Shown: positions 44,843 to 53,675 of the stretch, one piece after another
Position numbering within the stretch: position 1 is the first letter of the stretch
Layout of the letters: each line of letters opens with the position of its first letter
NCBI RefSeq assembly: GCF_007665395.1
Contig: NZ_VDND01000012.1
Span: 124,001 to 188,000, forward strand
Source: Pseudomonas oryzihabitans
GTDB taxonomy: Bacteria > Pseudomonadota > Gammaproteobacteria > Pseudomonadales > Pseudomonadaceae
DNA: 64,000 nucleotides
Direction: 5' to 3'
Position numbers and translations under genes: made by a program
The notes under the pieces: model-generated
What the model was told of the DNA's origin: nothing
The model's input: only the letters and a program-made list of their open reading frames with translations
Databases searched by the model: none

Positions 44843-45574
44843 ATGACCGAGCCCCTCAAGCTGCGCACCGCCCAGGCCCATTGCAAGGATTGCAGCCTCG
44901 CCTCGCTGTGCCTGCCGCTGTCGCTCGATCTGGAAGACCTCGACGCCCTCGACCAGATCGTCAAGCGCGGCCGCCCGCTGGCCAAGGGGGACCATCTGTT
45001 CCGCCAGGGCGACACCTTCGGCTCGGTCTATGCGGTGCGCTCCGGCGCCCTGCGCACCAGCAGCCTGAGCGACGCCGGCGAGGAGCAGATCACTGGATTC
45101 CACCTGCCCAGCGAACTGGTCGGGCTATCGGGCATGGACAGCGAGCGCTATCCGGTCTCGGCCCGGGCGCTGGAGACCACCACCGTCTGCGAGATTCCCT
45201 TCGAGCGCCTCGACGAACTCTCCGAGCAACTGCCACAGCTGCGCCGCCAACTGCTGCGGGTGATGAGCCGGGAGATCCGCGACGACCAGCAGATGATGGT
45301 GCTGCTGTCGAAGAAGAGCGCCGACGAGCGCATCGCCACCTTCCTGGTCAATCTCTCGGCGCGCTTCCATGCCCGCGGCTTTTCCGCCCAGCAATTCCGC
45401 CTGAGCATGTCGCGCAACGAGATCGGCAACTTCCTCGGCCTGGCCGTGGAAACGGTGTCGCGGGTGTTCACCCGCTTCCAGCAGAGCGGCGTATTGGCGG
45501 CCGAAGGCAAGGAAGTCCGCATCCTCGACTCCGCCCGGCTCTGCGCCCTGGCCGGCGGCCAGCTGGAGGGCTGA
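44843..45574 (+). CDS. anr: Oxygen-sensing transcriptional regulator Anr (FNR family)
   Basis: A 243-residue FNR-type regulator that carries an oxygen-labile 4Fe-4S cluster and activates genes under low oxygen. The cluster cysteines are Cys14, Cys17, Cys23 and Cys116. The cAMP-binding-like domain (about 30-150) contains EEQITGFHLPSELVGLSGMD, and the helix-turn-helix is in LGLAVETVSRVFTRFQQSG. ATG 44843 matches the recalled start of P. aeruginosa Anr; an in-frame ATG 20 codons upstream is less likely. It is 63 bases after hemN. Confidence 0.95.
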   Translation: MTEPLKLRTAQAHCKDCSLASLCLPLSLDLEDLDALDQIVKRGRPLAKGDHLFRQGDTFGSVYAVRSGALRTSSLSDAGEEQITGFHLPSELVGLSGMDSERYPVSARALETTTVCEIPFERLDELSEQLPQLRRQLLRVMSREIRDDQQMMVLLSKKSADERIATFLVNLSARFHARGFSAQQFRLSMSRNEIGNFLGLAVETVSRVFTRFQQSGVLAAEGKEVRILDSARLCALAGGQLEG

Positions 45575-45583
45575 GTCCGCGGG

Positions 45584-45607
45584 TCCCGCCAGCCATAGCA
45601 GGCGGGA
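45584..45607. terminator. Bidirectional terminator-like hairpin between anr and the receptor gene
   Basis: TCCCGCC (45584-45590) and GGCGGGA (45601-45607) pair across a 10-base loop between the converging ends at 45574 and 45620. No T-run follows on either strand. Confidence 0.45.
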
Positions 45608-45619
45608 TCCTACCCCGGC

Positions 45620-48040
45620 CTAGAAGCTGTAGCTGACCGTCGCGGTCACGTTGCGCTCCTCGCCGAAGTAGCAGAAGTCCAGGCTGTAGCAGGACGCCAC
45701 GTAGTCCTTGCCCATGAGGTTGTTGGCATTGACCCGCGCCGTGAGCCCCGGCAGTCCCAGCCGGGTGAAGTCGTAGGCGAGCATGGCGTCCACCAGGGCG
45801 TAGGCCGGTACCTTCCGGGTATTGGCCTTGTCCGCCCAGCTGGTCCCCACGTAGCGCGCCCCGGCGCCGACGCTGAAGCCCGCCAGCGGCCCCGCCAGCT
45901 CGTACTCCCCCCACAACGATGCCTGGTGCCGCGGCGCCTGGTTCGGGGTATTGCCCTGGGTGCCGTCCAGCGCCTGGGTGTACTCGATGTCGGTGAAGGT
46001 GTAGCTGCCCAGCAACTTGAGCCGCTCGGCCAGTTGCAGATGGCCCTCCAGTTCCAGGCCACGCGAACGGATCTCGCCGACCGAGGAATAGAAGTTGTCC
46101 TGGGGCAGCTTGGTCGCCACGTTTTCCTGGGTGATGTGGAACAGCGAGGCGGTGTAGAAGCTCGAGCTACCCGGTGGCTGGTACTTCAGGCCCAGCTCCC
46201 ACTGCTTGCCCTCGGTGGGCTCCAGCGGCTTGCCCGCCGCGTCGTTGTAGGCATTGGGATTGAAGGAGGTCGAATAGCTCAGGTAGGGCGCCAGGCCGTT
46301 GTCGAACAGATAGAGCAGCCCCGCGCGCCCGCTGGCCTGGCTACGGCGCTCGCTGCTGCCGGTACCCGAGCTGCGATCCTCGATGCCGATCTTCACCCAG
46401 TCCTGGCGCAACCCCAGGGAAAGCCGCCAGCGATCCAGCTCGATGAGATCCTGCAGATAGACGCCGGTCTGCTCCAGTTCGCGGCGGTATTCGCTGCCCG
46501 GGTAGATGGTCACCTGGCCGCCATAGCTCGGCTCGAAGGCGTCCAGTGGATCGGCCGTGCCACTGGGCCAGTCGACATGCGTCCAGCGGCGCTGGTAGTC
46601 GACGCCGGCGAGCAGGGTGTGGCGGGTCCCGGCCCAGTCGAAGTCCGCCTGGACCAGGTTGTCCAGGGTATAGGCGTGCAGGTTCTCGCGGCCGCCGGAG
46701 TAGTAGCGATTGAGCAGGTTGCTGTCCCCGACGTAACCATAGCCGTAGACCTGCTCCAACTCGACCCGCGACTTGGCGTAGCGGAAATTCTGCCGCGCGC
46801 TCCAGACGTCGTTGAATCTGTGTTCGAGCCGGTAGCCGACCATCTGCTGGGTTCGCTCGAATGTGTCGTGCTCGGGCTCGCCATCGAAGAAATGGTTACT
46901 GATGTAGCGACCATTGCGACGATAGAGGCTGCCCGCGGCCGGCACCCCGCTGTGGTAGCCCCCATCCGGATCCTTCTGCAGATAGGCCTGCAGGGTCAGG
47001 GTGGTGGCTTCGCTCAGATCGATGGCCAGGCTCGGCGCCAGGGCATAGCGCTCTTCCTCCACATGGTCGAACTGGGTATCGCTGTGCTGGGCCAGCCCGA
47101 CCAGGCGGTAGGCGATGCGCCCCTCCTCGTCCAGCGGTCCACCGAAATCGAAGCCCGCGCCGCGCTGGCCGAGATTGCCCAGGGTCGCCTGGACCTGGTG
47201 ATAGGGCTGGTACAGCGGCTGCTTGCTGGTCAGGGCCACCAGGCCGCCCGGCAGGCTGCGACCATAGAGCACCGAGGCCGGCCCCTTCACCACGTCGATG
47301 CGCTCGAGGAAGTAGGGATCCACCTGCAGCGAGCTGAAGGTCCCGCTGTCGCCCATGGTCTTGAGGCCGTCGAGGAAGACGTTGTCGACGCTGTTGTCGG
47401 CGAAGCCGCGCATCACCACATAGTCGTAGCGGTTGGAGGCCCCGACCTGGCCGGTGAAGATGCCCGGAGTATACCTCATGGCCTGCTGGACGGTCTTGGC
47501 ACCCTGGTCGTCGATCTGCTCGCGGGTGACCACCGAGACCGCCTGGGAGGTTTCCAGCAGGGATTTGCTGGTTTTGGTCGCCACATCGCTATGGGTCGCC
47601 AGGTAGCCATCGGTTTCCCCCAGGGCGTTGCCCAGGCTGAAGCCGGTGACCGTGGTGTCGCTCAGGGAGGTCACCCCCGCCGCGGCAGCAGCAGCTTCCA
47701 GCCGATAGCTGCCGTCCGCCTGGCGTACCGCCTGGAAGCCGCTGTCCTGGAGGATCTCCCGGAAGCCTTCGGCCGGCGAATAGCGCCCTTGCAGGCCCGG
47801 ACTGCGGCGGCCCTCCAGGCCCTGGGCCGGTGCCGACAGCAGCACCTCGCTCTGGGCGGCGAAGGTGCTGAGGACCGTCGCCAGGCTGCCCGGCGCGATA
47901 CGGTACTCCTGGGTCAGGGGAGCGGCCTGGAGGGCGCCGAGGGGCACGGCCAGCGCGGTCATGCCGAGCGGTAGCGCCAGGGCGAAGGCGCGCGCCGCGC
48001 GGCGGAGGGGATGGAGGGTGAAGCGGGAAGAACGCTGCAT
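45620..48040 (-). CDS. TonB-dependent siderophore receptor of the FhuA/FoxA type with signalling domain
   Basis: An 806-residue outer-membrane receptor. A signal peptide is followed by an N-terminal STN signalling domain (about 42-115, QEYRIAPGSLATVLSTFAAQSEV), a plug domain (about 155-265, SQAVSVVTREQIDDQ and RIDVVKGPASVLYG) and a 22-stranded barrel ending in aromatic SYSF. The C-terminal CYSLDFCYFGEERNV disulfide-like element is characteristic of ferrichrome/ferrioxamine receptors. With the upstream ECF sigma and FecR-like genes it forms a cell-surface signalling unit for hydroxamate-type siderophores; the exact ligand is inferred. Confidence 0.87.
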   Translation of the reverse strand: MQRSSRFTLHPLRRAARAFALALPLGMTALAVPLGALQAAPLTQEYRIAPGSLATVLSTFAAQSEVLLSAPAQGLEGRRSPGLQGRYSPAEGFREILQDSGFQAVRQADGSYRLEAAAAAAGVTSLSDTTVTGFSLGNALGETDGYLATHSDVATKTSKSLLETSQAVSVVTREQIDDQGAKTVQQAMRYTPGIFTGQVGASNRYDYVVMRGFADNSVDNVFLDGLKTMGDSGTFSSLQVDPYFLERIDVVKGPASVLYGRSLPGGLVALTSKQPLYQPYHQVQATLGNLGQRGAGFDFGGPLDEEGRIAYRLVGLAQHSDTQFDHVEEERYALAPSLAIDLSEATTLTLQAYLQKDPDGGYHSGVPAAGSLYRRNGRYISNHFFDGEPEHDTFERTQQMVGYRLEHRFNDVWSARQNFRYAKSRVELEQVYGYGYVGDSNLLNRYYSGGRENLHAYTLDNLVQADFDWAGTRHTLLAGVDYQRRWTHVDWPSGTADPLDAFEPSYGGQVTIYPGSEYRRELEQTGVYLQDLIELDRWRLSLGLRQDWVKIGIEDRSSGTGSSERRSQASGRAGLLYLFDNGLAPYLSYSTSFNPNAYNDAAGKPLEPTEGKQWELGLKYQPPGSSSFYTASLFHITQENVATKLPQDNFYSSVGEIRSRGLELEGHLQLAERLKLLGSYTFTDIEYTQALDGTQGNTPNQAPRHQASLWGEYELAGPLAGFSVGAGARYVGTSWADKANTRKVPAYALVDAMLAYDFTRLGLPGLTARVNANNLMGKDYVASCYSLDFCYFGEERNVTATVSYSF

Positions 48041-48119
48041 GGGTGCCTCGCGAGTGGGAATCCTTGTTCCCCTAAGCCCCGCGAGTGGGCGAAAGGGGAA
48101 CCGCCCTCCCGACTTTTTT

Positions 48120-49049
48120 TCAGGCGGGCACGACCTGCACCCACCAGGGCAGGCGCCGCTCCACCCGCACCGGCAGGCTGTCGGCCAGGGCCGCCAGGGC
48201 GCGGTCGGTATCGTCCAGGGGATAGCTACCCACCACCCGCAGGTTGGCGACCGTGGCGGCGCAACTCAGCAGGCCAGGGCGATAGCGCCCCAATTCCGCC
48301 ACCAGCGCCGCCAACGGCCAGTCGTCCACCGCCAGCCGCCCCTGCCGCCACAGCTGACGGCCAGGATCGACGCGTCCCAGGGGCAGTACCGCAACGGGGG
48401 TCAGCCAGGCCCGCGCGCCCTCGGCCAGGGTCTGGGGGCGGGCCTGGCGCGGCAAGAGCTGGAAGGTCCCGGCATAGGCCGCCACCTCCACGCCCTCGTC
48501 GCGACCGCGGACGCCACAGCAGCCCGGGCCCAGGCGTACCCGCCCCGCCACGGTTTCCAGCGTCAGCGGCGCGGCGCCGCCTTGACCTTCGAACAGCGCC
48601 TCGCCACGCAGCAGGCGCCAGCCATCCGGGGCCTCCTGCGCCAGCTGGCTATCGGTGTTGAGCCAGACCCGCACCCCGGCAGCCAGGTCGAAGGCGCGGA
48701 TCTCGCCAACCGCCGTGCTCAGGTCGGCGCCCTGCCCCCACCGCCAGTCATCGCCTCGATCCCAACCCAGCGCGAGGCCCCCGAACACCAGGCCGAGCAC
48801 CTTAAGGGCCCGGCGGCGCTCCAGGGTCTCGCGCCGGGCGAGGGCCACCCGTCCCGACACGGGCAGCCCGGAGAAACGCGCGCTGATCTCCTCCACCCGG
48901 GCCCAGGCCACGCCGTGCCGCGGATCCGCCTGCAGCCAGCACTCCCAGGCACTGCGGGTGGCGGGATCGACCTCTCCGGCGGCCAGCTCGGCGAACCATT
49001 GGGCGGCCTCTTCCAGAGGCACCCCGGGGTCGCGCCCCAGGACCGTCAA
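48120..49049 (-). CDS. FecR-like anti-sigma/sensor protein
   Basis: A 309-residue inner-membrane signal transducer. The cytoplasmic N-terminus (EEAAQWFAELAAGEVDPATRSAWECWL) resembles FecR anti-sigma domains, a short hydrophobic stretch (VLGLVFGGLALGW) lies at about 90-105, and a FecR periplasmic domain follows (STAVGEIRAFDLAAGVRVWLNTDSQL, in parts). No ATG fits; the TTG at 49049 overlaps the sigma factor stop (TTGA) and is the likely coupled start. It relays receptor occupancy to the sigma factor. Confidence 0.83.
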   Translation of the reverse strand: MTVLGRDPGVPLEEAAQWFAELAAGEVDPATRSAWECWLQADPRHGVAWARVEEISARFSGLPVSGRVALARRETLERRRALKVLGLVFGGLALGWDRGDDWRWGQGADLSTAVGEIRAFDLAAGVRVWLNTDSQLAQEAPDGWRLLRGEALFEGQGGAAPLTLETVAGRVRLGPGCCGVRGRDEGVEVAAYAGTFQLLPRQARPQTLAEGARAWLTPVAVLPLGRVDPGRQLWRQGRLAVDDWPLAALVAELGRYRPGLLSCAATVANLRVVGSYPLDDTDRALAALADSLPVRVERRLPWWVQVVPA

Positions 49050-49555
49050 GACACCAGCTCCAGGCAATGCAGCATGGCCTGGGCCATGTATTTCTTGACC
49101 ATCCGCTCCGACACGCCCAGGCGCTCGGCGATGACGGCATAGGTCAGGCCTTCCAACTGCGCCAGCAGGAAGGCCTGCCGTACCCGGCTGGGCAGGCGGT
49201 CGAGCAAGGCATCGAGTTCGGTGAGGGTTTCCAGGATAAGCGCCTGGGCCTCCGGCGAGGGCTGCAGCTCTTCCGGCCGGGCGGCCAGCGCCTCGAGATA
49301 GGCCCGCTCCAAGGCCTGGCGCCGCCAATGATTGGCCAGCAGCCCCTGGGCGACAGTGGCGAGGAAGGCGCGCGGTTCACGTAGCCGCTCCAGCTCGCCC
49401 TCCCGGGCCAGGAGGCGCAGGAAGGTGTCCTGGGCGAGATCGGCCGCCTGCCCAAGGCACCCCAGCCGCCGGTGGAGGCGCTCGCGCAACCAGCCATGGT
49501 GGTCGAGATAAAGGGTCCGGATATGTCCGTGCCGGTCGGACTCGAGCGTCTGCAT
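49046..49555 (-). CDS. ECF sigma factor of the FecI/iron-starvation type
   Basis: A 169-residue extracytoplasmic-function sigma factor. Region 2 is at about 15-80 (DLAQDTFLRLLA, FLATVAQGLLANHWRRQALERAYLEAL) and region 4 at about 105-160 (LPSRVRQAFLLAQLEGLTYAVIAERLGVSERMVKKYMAQAM). It should direct transcription of the receptor gene. ATG 49555 is preferred over 49561 because a GAGG site lies 6 bases ahead; that site is inside a stable inverted repeat. A Fur-box-like sequence lies upstream. Confidence 0.87.
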   Translation of the reverse strand: MQTLESDRHGHIRTLYLDHHGWLRERLHRRLGCLGQAADLAQDTFLRLLAREGELERLREPRAFLATVAQGLLANHWRRQALERAYLEALAARPEELQPSPEAQALILETLTELDALLDRLPSRVRQAFLLAQLEGLTYAVIAERLGVSERMVKKYMAQAMLHCLELVS

Positions 49556-49558
49556 CAC

Positions 49559-49589
49559 CATCCTCGGAAGCAGCTGACTTCCGAGGATG
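49559..49589 (-). promoter_or_regulatory. 12-base hairpin covering the ribosome binding site of the ECF sigma gene
   Basis: CATCCTCGGAAG (49559-49570) and CTTCCGAGGATG (49578-49589) are perfect inverted arms with a 7-base loop. In the minus-strand mRNA the 3' arm contains the GAGG site and the upstream ATG at 49561. Folding would block initiation of the sigma factor, so translation may be controlled. Confidence 0.6.
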
Positions 49590-49607
49590 ATAATGCTTCT
49601 CGATCAC
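49589..49607 (-). promoter_or_regulatory. Fur-box-like site upstream of the ECF sigma gene
   Basis: The minus strand contains GAGAAGCATTATC, which matches 11 of 13 bases of the GATAATCATTATC half of the Fur consensus. The other hexamer matches poorly. Iron-dependent repression of FecI-type sigma genes is well established in pseudomonads. Confidence 0.4.
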
Positions 49608-49657
49608 GAGATACAGGCTTGTCGGCGTTCCAGAGCCTTTGCCCGGAGACCGGGTCG

Positions 49658-50257
49658 CTAGAGACTGATCGGCTTGCGCCCGGCGAAGGCGTGGGTCAGG
49701 GTGCCGCCGTCGACCAGATCCAGCTCGCCACCCAGGGGCACGCCATGGGCGATCCGCGAGATGATCAGGCCCTTGGGTGCGAGCAGCTGGGCGATGTAGT
49801 AGGCGGTCGCCTCGCCTTCCACCGTGGGGTTGGTGGCGATGATCATTTCGGTGAAGCCACCGTCGCTGACGCGGCGCTCCAGCTCGGGCACGCCGATGGC
49901 GTCCGGGCCCAGGCCGTCGATGGGCGACAGGTGTCCCTTGAGCACGAAGTAGCGTCCGCGGTAGCCGGTCTGCTCCACGGCGAAGACGTCCATGGGGCCT
50001 TCCACCACGCAGAGCAGGCTGTCGTCGCGGCGGCTATCGGCGCAGAACCCGCAGATCTCGTCCTCGCTCAGGGTACGGCACTGGCGGCAGTAGCCTACCC
50101 CTTCCATGGCCGCGCTGAGGGCGCTGGCCAGGCGCAGGCCACCCTGGCGTTCACGCTCGAGCAGTTGCAGGGCCATGCGCTGGGCGGACTTCTGGCCGAC
50201 CCCGGGCAAGACCCGGAGCGCATCGATCAATTGGCGAATCAGGGGACTGAAGCTCAT
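49658..50257 (-). CDS. recR: Recombination mediator RecR
   Basis: A 199-residue DNA-repair protein that with RecF/RecO helps load RecA at gaps. An N-terminal helix-hairpin-helix (LRVLPGVGQKSAQRMA) is followed by a zinc finger (Cys57, Cys60, Cys69, Cys72) and a Toprim domain (LLCVVEGPMDVFAVEQTG and ATNPTVEGEATAYYIAQLL). It is last in the order dnaX-ybaB-recR, standard in gammaproteobacteria. Confidence 0.96.
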   Translation of the reverse strand: MSFSPLIRQLIDALRVLPGVGQKSAQRMALQLLERERQGGLRLASALSAAMEGVGYCRQCRTLSEDEICGFCADSRRDDSLLCVVEGPMDVFAVEQTGYRGRYFVLKGHLSPIDGLGPDAIGVPELERRVSDGGFTEMIIATNPTVEGEATAYYIAQLLAPKGLIISRIAHGVPLGGELDLVDGGTLTHAFAGRKPISL

Positions 50258-50365
50258 GGACTACCGTAGTGGGGAGCGGGAAAGACGGGCGCCCGCCGGG
50301 CACCCGTGGCAAGCGCCCAGGCTCGTTGCCACGCTGGCCGAGCCTGAACGCTTTCCGGACGAGAC

Positions 50366-50692
50366 TTAGAAGGGCATCTTGAAGCCGGGCGGCAACTGCA
50401 TGCCGGAGGTCATGCCGGACATCTTGTCCTGGCTGTTCTGCTCGATCTTGCGCACGGCATCGTTCACCGCGGCGGCGATCAGGTCTTCGAGGATTTCCTT
50501 GTCTTCCTGCATCAGGCTGTCGTCCAGGCTGACGCGCTTGACGTCGTGCCGGCCCGTCATGACGACGCTGACCAGGCCGGCGCCGGATTGACCGGTCACT
50601 TCGGCGTTCGCCAGCTCTTCCTGCATCTTCTGCATCTTTTCCTGCATCTGCTGGGCCTGCTTCATCAGGCCGGCCATGCCACCTTTCATCAT
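50366..50692 (-). CDS. ybaB: YbaB/EbfC family nucleoid-associated protein
   Basis: A 108-residue DNA-binding protein. It starts MMKGGMAGLMKQAQQMQEK, has the long N-terminal helix, the VVMTGRHDVKRVSLDDSLM strand region and a GMQLPPGFKMPF C-terminus characteristic of the family. It lies 33 bases after dnaX and 108 bases before recR. Confidence 0.95.
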   Translation of the reverse strand: MMKGGMAGLMKQAQQMQEKMQKMQEELANAEVTGQSGAGLVSVVMTGRHDVKRVSLDDSLMQEDKEILEDLIAAAVNDAVRKIEQNSQDKMSGMTSGMQLPPGFKMPF

Positions 50693-50725
50693 GTCTGCTA
50701 CCTCGAACTATGAATTGGAAGCCGG

Positions 50726-52723
50726 TCAGGCTTGGGTGTCGACCGGCTCGATGGTACCCGCGCGCACCGTGGCGGCGAACTGTTGAATCATCTGGCGGAT
50801 CAGCGGATCGTCCTGGATGGACTGTTCCGCCTGCCGCTGACGCTCCGCCCGGCGCCGCGCGGCGGCCTGGGCGGGGGTCTCCTGCTCGGGGGTCTGGATG
50901 GTCACCTCGAGCGTGATGGTACGTCCCTGCTGCTGGTTCAGCGCATCGTTGAGGCGGCGCTGCTGGTTGGCGTTGAACAGCGCACTCTGCGCCGGATCCA
51001 GGTGCAGGTGCCAGCGATCGCCGTCCACCGCCACCAGGGTGCAGTTGGCGGCGATGCTGGCGGTCAGGCCGCCCAGCTTGAGCTCGGGAAACAGCGCCTG
51101 CCAGTCGGCGGCCAGGCCGGTCGCCGGCTGAACCGCGGGCGCCGGCGCTGCGGCGACTTCGTCGGCGGCAGGCTCACCGAGGCTGTCCAGGTAGTCGTCC
51201 AGCCCCACCTCGTAGTAATCCTCGGCCGGCGGCGGCTCTTCGTCACCGTCCAGATCGTCACCGGAGGTGTCCGCCGGCAACTCGGCGATCACCGTGGCCG
51301 CAGGCGTAGTCTCTACCCGCGGCGTGGGCAGCGCGCTCGGCGGCGCCTGGACGGCAACCGGGCTGGCCCGCTCGACCGCTGCCGGAGCCGGTGCCGGTGC
51401 CGGTGCCGGCTTGACCTCTACGGGTGCAGGCTCCTCCCAGGGAACATCGACCGCCTCCTCTTCAGGGGTGGTATTGTCCGGAAGTGGCGGCACGGGAATG
51501 GATGCGGCTTCCGCCTTGGGCACAGGCGCAGGTGCCGGCGGCACGGGAGCCGCCGCGGCCACCGGACGCCTGTCGGAGTCAGCCGTGGCCGGGCTGGCTC
51601 CCGTCGTCTTTAATGCCGGCCGCTCGGGGACGGCCACGTCTGCCGGCCGGAAGGCCAGCATGCGCAGCAACACCATCTCGAAGCCGTGCCGCGGGTCCGG
51701 CGCCAGGGGCAGATCCCGCCGCCCCACCAAGCCGAGCTGGTAGTAGTACTGGACGTCTTCCGCCGGCAGGGTCTGCGCCAGGGTCAGCACCCGCTCGCGA
51801 TCACCCTGGCCATTGTCCACCGCCTCGGGCAGCACCTGGGCGATGGCTACCCGGTGCAGCACATTGAGCAGCTCGGCCAGTACGCCGCTCCAGTCGGGCC
51901 CCTGTTCGGCCAGGTGACGCACCGCGTCCAGGACGGCGCGGCCATCCCCTTCCAGCAGCGCCTGGAGGACGTCGTAGACCTGGCCATGGTCGAGGGTCCC
52001 GAGCATGGCGCGCACATCGGCGGCCAATACCTTGCCCTCGCCGAAAGCGATCGCCTGGTCGGTCAGGCTCATGGCATCGCGCATGGAGCCGTCGGCCGCG
52101 CGCCCCAGCAGCCAGAGGGCATCGTCCTCGAAGGAGATGCTTTCCGCCGCCAATACCTGCTGCAGGTGCGCGACGACGCGCTCCGGCGGCATATTCTTCA
52201 GGGCGAATTGCAGGCAGCGCGAGAGGATGGTGACCGGCAGCTTCTGCGGATCGGTGGTGGCGAGCAGGAACTTGACGTGGGGCGGCGGCTCTTCCAGCGT
52301 CTTGAGCAGGGCGTTGAAGCTGTGGGTGGAGAGCATGTGCACCTCGTCGATGAGGTACACCTTGTAGCGCCCGCGGGACGGCGCGTATTGCACGTTCTCC
52401 AGCAGTTCGCGGGTGTCTTCCACCTTGGTGCGGCTGGCGGCGTCCACCTCGATGAGATCGACGAAACGGCCTTCGTCGATCTCGCGGCAGACCGAGCAGC
52501 TGCCACAGGGCGTCGAGCTGATGCCGGTCTCGCAGTTCAGGCACTTGGCCAGGATCCGCGCGATGGTGGTCTTGCCCACCCCGCGGGTGCCGGTGAAGAG
52601 ATAGGCGTGGTGCAGCCGCTCGTTGTCCAGCGCATTGATCAGCGCCTTGAGCACATGGGTCTGGCCGACCATTTCGCGGAACGACCGCGGGCGCCATTTG
52701 CGCGCAAGAACCTGGTAACTCAT
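50726..52723 (-). CDS. dnaX: DNA polymerase III subunits gamma/tau
   Basis: A 665-residue clamp-loader ATPase. It starts MSYQVLARKWRPRSF, has Walker A GTRGVGKT at 45-52, a zinc module (Cys61, Cys64, Cys73, Cys76, Cys79), Walker B IDEVHML and sensor LLATTDPQKLP. A long proline/alanine-rich linker (about 375-530) leads to the C-terminal tau part (LNDALNQQQGRTITLEV). The start at 52723 matches the family; an upstream ATG adds eleven residues. No obvious poly-A slippery site was noticed. Confidence 0.96.
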   Translation of the reverse strand: MSYQVLARKWRPRSFREMVGQTHVLKALINALDNERLHHAYLFTGTRGVGKTTIARILAKCLNCETGISSTPCGSCSVCREIDEGRFVDLIEVDAASRTKVEDTRELLENVQYAPSRGRYKVYLIDEVHMLSTHSFNALLKTLEEPPPHVKFLLATTDPQKLPVTILSRCLQFALKNMPPERVVAHLQQVLAAESISFEDDALWLLGRAADGSMRDAMSLTDQAIAFGEGKVLAADVRAMLGTLDHGQVYDVLQALLEGDGRAVLDAVRHLAEQGPDWSGVLAELLNVLHRVAIAQVLPEAVDNGQGDRERVLTLAQTLPAEDVQYYYQLGLVGRRDLPLAPDPRHGFEMVLLRMLAFRPADVAVPERPALKTTGASPATADSDRRPVAAAAPVPPAPAPVPKAEAASIPVPPLPDNTTPEEEAVDVPWEEPAPVEVKPAPAPAPAPAAVERASPVAVQAPPSALPTPRVETTPAATVIAELPADTSGDDLDGDEEPPPAEDYYEVGLDDYLDSLGEPAADEVAAAPAPAVQPATGLAADWQALFPELKLGGLTASIAANCTLVAVDGDRWHLHLDPAQSALFNANQQRRLNDALNQQQGRTITLEVTIQTPEQETPAQAAARRRAERQRQAEQSIQDDPLIRQMIQQFAATVRAGTIEPVDTQA

Positions 52724-52898
52724 CGAGACCTGATCAGGAGAAGACTGGGGGAGCACATGCTAACGAAGAGGGGCGGCGAATGCATCCCGCAGCGTTGCCG
52801 CGGGGCAACGCCATGCGGGTTCGCCTACCCGCTCAGATGAGGGCGACCCGGGGTGTTTTCAAGCGATCAGGCCCCGTTTGGGGCAGGACGGCGTGGCG

Positions 52899-53180
52899 TC
52901 AGGCGCGCAGGCAGTGGTCTTCGCCATCGGCCAGCACGACGCTGGAGACGTAGGCCGCCAGGGCATCCAGCTGGGCGCGCAGGCCGGCCACGGTGGCGTT
53001 CAGCTTGAAGGGATTGTTCGCTTCCTCGTTGCTCAGGGTGAACCTGATCAACAGCAGCGGCTCGCTGGGATGGTAGATCTGGGCGATCAGCGTCGCGTCG
53101 CTTTCGCGTCGGCAATCGACGCGGTAGGGATGGAGGCCGTAGCTGAGGGCGCGTCCTGCGCTTTCGAGTCCGTTCTTCAC
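52899..53180 (-). CDS. Hypothetical protein between dnaX and ffs
   Basis: A 93-residue protein with a probable GTG start at 53180 preceded by AAGGAAC; the longer frame with an ATG at 53267 reaches back through the leader and is less convincing. The sequence has NGLESAGRALSYGLHPYRVDCRR, LLLIRFTLSNEEANNPFKLNA and a helical VAGLRAQLDALAAYVSSVVL end. It is not recognised. Its position beside the SRP RNA and dnaX genes suggests a lineage-conserved small protein. Confidence 0.55.
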   Translation of the reverse strand: MKNGLESAGRALSYGLHPYRVDCRRESDATLIAQIYHPSEPLLLIRFTLSNEEANNPFKLNATVAGLRAQLDALAAYVSSVVLADGEDHCLRA

Positions 53181-53358
53181 GAGGGTTCCTTGGACCTGGG
53201 TCCAGCAGTGATGAGTCAGCACGCATGATGGCACGCGGCCATGTGCATAAACAGTGCAGCTCGTCACTCTTTACTGCGCTAAGGAGTTCACAGGCACGAA
53301 AGGCGCTGCGTAAGGGACGAACGGAAGGAGTGGGGGGAAAAGCGGGGGGCAGAAATGG

Positions 53359-53469
53359 AGGTGGCCCCGCCAGCCACACCCCGGCACACGACATCACCGC
53401 TGCGGCTGCTCCCTTCCGGGCCTGACCGGGTTCACGGTTGATCGTTGCGGGGGGACCGACAGAGCCACC
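53359..53469 (-). ncRNA. ffs: 4.5S RNA, signal recognition particle RNA
   Basis: The minus strand gives a small bacterial SRP RNA. The ends GGTGGC and GCCACC pair, GGTCCCCCCGCAACG follows the 5' stem, and the conserved domain IV loop GGTCAGGCCCGGAAGGGAGCAGCC includes the GGAA-type Ffh-binding core. The 3' side has GTGTGCCGGGGTGTGGCTGGC. Exact ends are estimated from base pairing. It binds Ffh and targets membrane proteins. Its place upstream of dnaX is typical of pseudomonads. Confidence 0.93.
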
Positions 53470-53499
53470 ATAACGCCTCACCCTGAGGTGAGGTGCGTC

Positions 53500-53527
53500 A
53501 TTCTACGCGGTTGAGGCGAAGTTGCAA
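53500..53527 (-). promoter_or_regulatory. ffs: Probable sigma-70 promoter of ffs
   Basis: The minus strand has TTGCAA (53527-53522) and TAGAAT (53505-53500) with a 16-base spacer. Transcription would begin about 25 bases before the mature RNA end, fitting a processed 5' leader, which contains a CCTCACC/GGTGAGG hairpin. Confidence 0.5.
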
Positions 53528-53675
53528 GCCATACAAGGACTTAGCCGCCGTCGTGCGCGCCCTAAAATACTATTGGCCCATCCCGCCGAAGCCCTGGAGT
53601 CCCTCCCCTCGCTTCATCGCGGCGGTAAAGGCTCCCCGGCAATACCGCCCGGCACCATGACCAAGGGCGCCTTGG

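Noticed and set aside
45926..47974. 682-codon plus-strand frame opposite the siderophore receptor
   Set aside because: The minus strand carries a complete TonB receptor with signal peptide, plug and barrel end; the plus frame is a shadow.
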